39,052 bases of DNA. It comes from UBA5794 sp964196275. GTDB taxonomy: Bacteria; Actinomycetota; Acidimicrobiia; Spongiisociales; UBA5794. The DNA lies in assembly GCA_964196275.1 (NCBI GenBank), contig CAXMSN010000042.1, positions 1 through 39,052 on the forward strand, written 5' to 3'. Shown here piece by piece: positions 34,915-39,052 of this stretch. A program made the translations under genes and the position numbers. Position 1 is the first letter of the stretch, and each line of letters opens with the position of its first letter. The notes below the pieces were generated by a model. The model had not been told where the DNA came from. It did no database searches and saw only the letters and a program-made list of their open reading frames with translations.

Positions 34915-36318
34915 TCAGCCTGCAACAGGCGGCTGGCCGTTCGGGTCGAGCGAGCCGAACTGGCTCGCAGTTGGCTCTGCTCAGCAGAACCACGCTTCGG
35001 TGAGTTTGGGCCGACCGACGGTCGCTCCCTGATCGATCGCGTCCGGTGGCACGCTGAGGCTCGATCCTTCGGTGACCGCGAGCCACTGGGCGACGAAGGT
35101 GTCGGAAACAGATTGTCCGCTCGTCACCCCTGCCTCGGCGATGGAGACGAGCGTGCTCGCCAATCGGTCCATATCCGGATCGTCGGCGAACCAAGAGTAT
35201 GAGAGCGTCTCTGCGTCGAACGGGCCGAGGTACGGGTGGAGTTCCGGGATCTCGAGCATCAGCGACCCCTTCGGAATCAGAAGCCGAATCCCCATCTGCA
35301 CGGGATCTGTCGATTCGACCAGGTCATGGGCACTGATGAACCGGAACATCGCGTCGACGTCGTCTCGCGTCGTCCATGGCGTGAACGGCAGCCACGAGGG
35401 CCGAAGGTCGATGCCAACGTCACGCAGGCGATGAACAGCCGTCGCTGCGTCACCAGACGTGTGGCCCTTGTCGAGCAGTGTCAGGATGTGATCGTTCATG
35501 GATTCCAGAGCCGAGACGACGAACAGGCACCCTGCGGACGCGAATTCGCTCCAGATGTCATCGTGATCCAGGATGTGCTCAACCTTGACGGTGCAATCGA
35601 ACGTGATGTCTGGGTGGCGTTGGCGCATCGCCCGGACGATCCGCATCGAATGCGCGGGACCGTTGAGAAAGTCAGGATCACCGAACGTGATGTGCCGAGC
35701 ACCTGCCGCCACGTGTTGATCGATGTCTGCAAGGACCGACGCCGGATCGACGACCCGCAGGCGTCCGTCGTAGACGGGCGGAATCGGACAGTGGCGACAA
35801 CGATGGACGCAGCCGTGACTCGCCTCGACGGCACCGACGAGGCGATGCTCGTTACCGATCGCAAGACGGGCGTATCGCTCGAGGGGAGGGAGAAGGCTTC
35901 GCTCGGGCGTGTGGAATCCCCCGCGGTCGAGATGGATGCTGATCGGCTGCTCCCCTGAACCGTGTGCGAGCCAGTCAACGAGAGCGGCCTCGTATTCACC
36001 AACGATCGCCCGGTCAAACAGAGCTGCAGCTTCCGGTTCGGCCGAGGTCGCCGCGTACAACCCGTAGGCAGCGACGGGAAGATCGGGTCTGCGGTGTTTG
36101 ATATCGCGGGCGACCTGGAGCGCCAGGCGCATCGCGGTGTGCATCGGGGTGGAGATCGCGACGGCATCTGCCCCGTCGATCGCGCGGGGGTCCCATGTCT
36201 CGACCGACAGGTCGATCGCACGCACATCGTGTCCTGCGTACCGAATCGCGGCGGCAGGACTCGCCACATGGACCGGCTGTCGACCGAGCTCGTATGTCGA
36301 GATGAGGAGGACTCGCAT
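34915..36318 (-). CDS. CUAEP-tail radical SAM selenoprotein (UGA at 34981-34983 read as Sec)
   Basis: A predicted 467-aa radical SAM enzyme. Residues 1-115 resemble a B12-binding-type Rossmann domain without the cobalamin His motif. The [4Fe-4S]/SAM site is CVHRCRHC with Cys170, 174, 177. A conventional reading ends at the TGA after Cys445. The same frame continues Ala-Glu-Pro plus 18 residues to a TGA at 34915-34917, giving a Cys-Sec-Ala-Glu-Pro motif. This matches a family I recall as CUAEP/CCAEP-tail radical SAM (seleno)protein. A perfect hairpin follows the UGA. ATG 36318 suits the domain start; a TTG at 36411 is less likely. Substrate unknown. Confidence 0.87.
34950..34983 (-). promoter_or_regulatory. 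Candidate bacterial SECIS element after in-frame UGA
   Basis: Reading the minus strand, the UGA (34983-34981) is followed by 12 bases, then GCGAGCC (34968-34962), loop AGTTC (34961-34957) and GGCTCGC (34956-34950), a perfect 7-bp stem. The apical loop begins 19 nt after the UGA and has a G at its second position. Both agree with what is known of bacterial SECIS hairpins, where SelB binds a loop G roughly 16-37 nt downstream. Confidence 0.8.
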
Positions 36319-36407
36319 GACGAGAGACTCTATAGGAGGCCCAGCGGCGTCCAATCCCGACTCTCGGACGAGGACAGGCAGCTTGCTGTAGGCCAGCACC
36401 CGATGAA

Positions 36408-36653
36408 TCAATAAAGGCTCTTGATACCTGCCGTGATCACTGAGGCATCAACGATCCCCTCGTCGATGACGGAACCGTCCGCGGATTCGATCACCGGAAC
36501 CCGATGGTTATACCGCTCGAGGAGTTCGAGGTCCAGGTCGATGTCGACAATCTCGATCGTGGCGCCGTAGCGCTGAGCCAGTGGCTCGAGTTGTTCCAGC
36601 GCCTTGTCGCACAGCGGGCAGCCGACGCGGGTATAGAACGTGATGAATGGCAC
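36408..36653 (-). CDS. Glutaredoxin-like thioredoxin-fold protein
   Basis: An 81-aa protein with a redox motif CPLC (Cys12, Cys15) after the first strand (ITFYTRVG), a cis-Pro region RVPVIES, and the compact length of glutaredoxin-like (DUF836-type) proteins. It is probably a cytoplasmic thiol-disulfide oxidoreductase. The GTG start has GAGG 9 nt upstream. It lies directly before the selenoprotein gene on the same strand, 89 bases apart, so a shared transcript and a reductant role for the Cys-Sec pair are possible. Confidence 0.8.
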   Translation of the reverse strand: MPFITFYTRVGCPLCDKALEQLEPLAQRYGATIEIVDIDLDLELLERYNHRVPVIESADGSVIDEGIVDASVITAGIKSLY

Positions 36654-36681
36654 CGCCTACCACCTCGCTATCTTCATCGCC

Positions 36682-36777
36682 ATGAGACCCGTGACCTCAA
36701 TTGCTGTGGCGATACTGCTTGCGTTCATCGTCGGCGCCTTCGTGGTCAAGTTGCTTTCGGGTGGGCTTTCACCGTAA
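36682..36777 (+). CDS. Possible 31-residue single-helix membrane peptide
   Basis: An open frame from ATG 36682 to TAA 36775-36777 encodes a peptide with a short basic N-terminus, one helix (SIAVAILLAFIVGAFVVKLL) and a Gly/Ser/Pro tail, which is a sensible membrane topology. There is no clear ribosome site, and it is divergent from the glutaredoxin-like gene. A 5-bp GC hairpin (36778-36790) follows the stop directly. It could be a chance frame. Confidence 0.35.
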   Translation: MRPVTSIAVAILLAFIVGAFVVKLLSGGLSP

Positions 36778-36790
36778 CGGGGTAGCCCCG
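36778..36790 (+). terminator. Short GC hairpin after the 31-residue frame
   Basis: CGGGG (36778-36782), loop TAG, CCCCG (36786-36790) form a 5-bp stem immediately after the TAA. No T-run follows, so termination would be weak. The rest of the gap to 36896 shows no gene. Confidence 0.3.
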
Positions 36791-36896
36791 ACTTCGAAAA
36801 GCAGAGCTGTCAGGGTTCGGCGTCCCAGCCGTTGCCATCATCGTCTACCGCCCGATCACGATCATCAGCTTCGTGGGTGCGGAGGTGGTGGTCTCT

Positions 36897-37745
36897 CTAT
36901 GAACCAACGATCGTCAGATCGATACGATTCCCGCCGTCTGGACGACCGATGATCACAGGGTCACCGACACCGATCTCAAGGTCATCATCCGCCCGACCAC
37001 CCCGGACTGCGATAGCGATCTGGCCATGGGAATCGACGTGAACAACCGGCTCACCCTCTTCGACGGAGCCGAACGAGACCTGCCAACTGATCCTCGACTC
37101 GCGCAGCGAGGCACCGATGCGTACGTCATCCCCCACGACGAGCCCGAGCGCGTTGAGGTCCTCGGGAGACACGTTGAGTTGTGCGTTTCCGTACGTATCC
37201 ACCCATAGCACGGAAGCCTTGATGGCGCCGTTACCGGCCGGTTCGGCGAGCGGGATGAGGAGTGGCGTGATCGAGTCGGGGTCAAGGACGGGCCCCAGGT
37301 CTGTGATCTCGGCCTGGCCATCGGCGAGCACCGCGGCAGCAGGTCCGAACACATCCCGACCGTCGAACGTCGCACCGCTTGCAGGAAGCCGGAAACGCTC
37401 GTCCTCAAGAGACACGATGAGATCTGCACCTCCAACCATGGCCACGGCGGGCGCAAGCACGCCGTTGTCAGGCCCCACGAAGTAACCGACCGGAGTGCGA
37501 GCCGCGATCGCTCGACGTTCGGTGCCGACGCCGGGATCGACAACCGCGAGGAACACGCCTTCAGGCAAGAACTGCACCGCTCTCGTCAGCGCCATCGCGC
37601 CTCCGTGTATGTCCCCACGCCCGATGCCGTGGGTGATATCGATCACGCGGACGGAAGGAGCGATCCGTGCGATAACACCGTGAACGACGCCAGCGAACTC
37701 GTCGTCGTAGCCGAAGTCCGTCAAGATCGAGATGGGCACGCTCAT
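36897..37745 (-). CDS. SAM hydroxide adenosyltransferase family protein (DUF62)
   Basis: A 282-aa member of the family that hydrolyses S-adenosylmethionine to adenosine and methionine, related to fluorinase and chlorinase. Asp10 in LTDFGYDDEF, Asp70 and Arg77 in VDPGVGTERR, and PDNGVL are conserved. The usual catalytic His of the TFHGRD motif is Asp128 here (TFDGRDVFGP). The C-terminal beta domain (SVLWVDTYGNAQLNV) is intact. ATG 37745 fits the family start, but no ribosome site is seen. The physiological role of this family is poorly defined. Confidence 0.87.
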   Translation of the reverse strand: MSVPISILTDFGYDDEFAGVVHGVIARIAPSVRVIDITHGIGRGDIHGGAMALTRAVQFLPEGVFLAVVDPGVGTERRAIAARTPVGYFVGPDNGVLAPAVAMVGGADLIVSLEDERFRLPASGATFDGRDVFGPAAAVLADGQAEITDLGPVLDPDSITPLLIPLAEPAGNGAIKASVLWVDTYGNAQLNVSPEDLNALGLVVGDDVRIGASLRESRISWQVSFGSVEEGEPVVHVDSHGQIAIAVRGGRADDDLEIGVGDPVIIGRPDGGNRIDLTIVGS

Positions 37746-37837
37746 GCCCGCGAGCGTAACGGGACGGGCCCGCCCATAGCCCCCGAACAGCCCCCTTGGC
37801 AACGCGTTAGTGTGTTGTGCAACGAACCGGAGGAACC

Positions 37838-38671
37838 ATGTCGGACAACAAAGGCGTCTTCGACACGATCGAACCTGAAGAGAGCGTCAAGAAGCCAAAA
37901 CTCGACAAGAAGGTCTACGAGAAGGAGCTCGCTCGCCTGCAGACGGAGCTCGTCAAGCTCGGAAGCTACGTCAAGGATGAGGGCCTAAGGGTCGTCGTGG
38001 TGTTCGAGGGAAGGGACGCCGCAGGCAAAGGTGGGGCGATCAAGCGGATCACGGAGCGCGTGAGCCCACGCACATTCCGGGTAGAAGCTCTCGGTACGCC
38101 GACAGAGCGTGAGAAGACACAGTGGTGGTTCCAGCGGTACGTCGCCTACCTGCCTGCCGCCGGCGAGATGGTCCTCTTCGACCGGTCGTGGTACAACCGT
38201 GGCCTTGTTGAGCCAGTCATGGGTTTCTGCACAGAAGATGAATACAAGGAGTTCCTCCGCTCGGTACCTGAATACGAAAGGATGCTCGTACGGAGCGGGA
38301 TCATTCTCCTGAAGTACTGGTTCTCAGTTAGCGATGAAGAGCAGGAGCGTCGTTTCCAAGCGCGGATAAACGACAAGACAAAGCGGTGGAAGCTTTCGGG
38401 CATGGATCTTGAGTCACGGACCCGTTGGGTCGAGTTCTCAAAGGCAAAGGATGTCCTGTTCGACCACTCGGACATCAAACAGGCACCGTGGTTCGTGGTC
38501 AACGCCGAAGACAAGAAGCGGGCCAGGCTCAACATGATCACCCACCTGCTAGACCAGATCCCCTACGAGGACCGCACGCTCGGCGAGGTCGACCTTCCAC
38601 CCCGCCAGCAAGACGCTGGCTACATCCGGCCACCACTGTCTGAGCAGACATTCGTGCCGGAGGTTTGGTAG
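37838..38671 (+). CDS. ppk2: Polyphosphate kinase 2 family protein
   Basis: A 277-aa PPK2 enzyme that transfers phosphate between polyphosphate and nucleotides. Walker A FEGRDAAGKGG (56-66), Walker B VLFDRSWYNR (112-121) and the lid-region segments GTPTEREKTQWWFQRY and KYWFSVSDEEQERRF are present. It is a single-domain protein of normal length. ATG 37838 has GGAGG 4 nt upstream. The subclass, and hence NDP versus NMP preference, cannot be decided by eye. Confidence 0.92.
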   Translation: MSDNKGVFDTIEPEESVKKPKLDKKVYEKELARLQTELVKLGSYVKDEGLRVVVVFEGRDAAGKGGAIKRITERVSPRTFRVEALGTPTEREKTQWWFQRYVAYLPAAGEMVLFDRSWYNRGLVEPVMGFCTEDEYKEFLRSVPEYERMLVRSGIILLKYWFSVSDEEQERRFQARINDKTKRWKLSGMDLESRTRWVEFSKAKDVLFDHSDIKQAPWFVVNAEDKKRARLNMITHLLDQIPYEDRTLGEVDLPPRQQDAGYIRPPLSEQTFVPEVW

Positions 38672-38696
38672 TCGCTCGCCTGCGGCTCGCTCCCGA

Positions 38697-38718
38697 CGTA
38701 CTGCGTAGTACGTAGTAC
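38697..38718. repeat. Hairpin plus tandem GTAGTAC repeat between convergent genes
   Basis: CGTACT (38697-38702) pairs with AGTACG (38707-38712) around a 4-base loop. The right arm overlaps two tandem GTAGTAC units (38705-38711, 38712-38718). It lies in the 65-base gap between the convergent ppk2 and the gene at the right edge, so a terminator-like or repeat-element role is possible. Confidence 0.45.
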
Positions 38719-38736
38719 GTGCTGGGGAAATGCTCC

Positions 38737-39052
38737 TCACAGTTGCGATGACGGAGCGACGGGGGTCGATGTTGATGGGTCGGTCGGGGTGGCTACGGGG
38801 ACGTTTGCGAGAAGTTCCATCGCACGCTCGTTCCGCTCTTCGATCGTCAAATCTTCCCATGTGTTGATCTCGGCGAGCGTACGATCTGCCCACGTGTTGA
38901 CCGTGTTGATCAGGCTTATGAAGAAGTCAATCGCTAGGACGCGGACGTAGACCTCATCTTGGAGAGCACCCCGACCGTCCATGTACTCCTGCTTGACCTC
39001 GCCGCCGAATCTGAGCATCTCGCGTGCGTCGAACTGCACCTGCTCGAGCGTC
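38737..39052 (-). CDS. 3' end of an unrecognised gene, truncated by the window edge
   Basis: The frame stays open to the right edge, so the start lies outside the window; about 104 residues are visible. The visible part is largely helical and charged (EMLRFGGEVKQEYMDGRG, then FFISLINTVNTWADRTLAEI), ending in a Thr/Pro/Ser-rich tail. The amphipathic helices with a Trp-Ala-x-Arg pattern vaguely resemble C-terminal domains of PadR-type regulators, but that is a guess. No function is assigned. Confidence 0.5.
   Translation of the reverse strand, partial: TLEQVQFDAREMLRFGGEVKQEYMDGRGALQDEVYVRVLAIDFFISLINTVNTWADRTLAEINTWEDLTIEERNERAMELLANVPVATPTDPSTSTPVAPSSQL

Noticed and set aside
34981..34983. 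TGA as the true end of the radical SAM gene
   Set aside because: The downstream codons complete the Cys-Sec-Ala-Glu-Pro motif and a correctly spaced hairpin follows, so readthrough is the better explanation.
36791..36896. Possible tRNA because of a GGTTCGGCGTCC-like stretch
   Set aside because: No acceptor or anticodon stem pairs around it and the T-arm stem does not form; in particular no tRNA-Sec could be folded here.

Overview
The window is a dense, GC-rich bacterial chromosome segment with very short intergenic gaps, frequent GTG starts and mostly coupled gene junctions. It encodes respiratory and housekeeping functions. The protein set (14-gene NDH-1, Rex, MenJ-like menaquinone reductase, TadE/TadG pair, PPK2) suggests an Actinobacteriota member, perhaps Acidimicrobiia-like. 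That assignment is an inference from protein style; no rRNA or tRNA marker is present. No CRISPR array, IS element, tRNA or rRNA was found, and no gap without a gene exceeds about 250 bases.

Layout. 1-390 holds an extra nuoA (minus strand) whose operon continues off the left edge. It is divergent from a type I phosphodiesterase (523-1617). 1728-3694 is a TadE/TadG-like pair. 3776-7430 is a ferric-iron ABC importer operon (binding lipoprotein, fused permease, ATPase) preceded by clustered palindromes. 7434-23632 (minus) is a complete nuoABCDEFGHIJKLMN operon whose last gene is a bactofilin-like membrane protein. The redox repressor gene rex (23722-24342) lies divergently at the operon head.

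24371-30015 (minus) encodes a Rieske/cytochrome b complex of split b6/subunit-IV type: a four-helix membrane protein, a 2[4Fe-4S] ferredoxin, cytochrome b6, subunit IV, Rieske protein, diheme cytochrome c and a small membrane protein. Divergent from it, 30222-33586 (plus) encodes a cbb3-oxidase-derived fusion, a CcoN-like domain that has lost every canonical metal-binding histidine joined to a CcoO-type cytochrome c, followed by a membrane cytochrome c. That cytochrome carries three copies of a roughly 43-residue module, and related modules occur at the N-terminus of subunit IV across the promoter. This is the best candidate for an undescribed system. A MenJ-like reductase follows (33627-34862).

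34915-36318 (minus) is a radical SAM protein that appears to be a selenoprotein. An in-frame UGA lies in a Cys-Sec-Ala-Glu-Pro tail, followed at the right distance by a perfect 7-bp hairpin resembling a bacterial SECIS. A glutaredoxin-like gene lies just upstream. The right end holds a possible 31-residue membrane peptide, a SAM hydroxide adenosyltransferase-family protein, PPK2 and the 3' part of an unrecognised gene.

Working picture (inference): NDH-1 reduces menaquinone, the b6-type complex oxidises it, and the attached c-type cytochromes carry electrons onward. Rex may tune the set to NADH/NAD+. The histidine-less CcoN/CcoO fusion would serve as an electron-transfer or scaffolding subunit rather than an oxidase.
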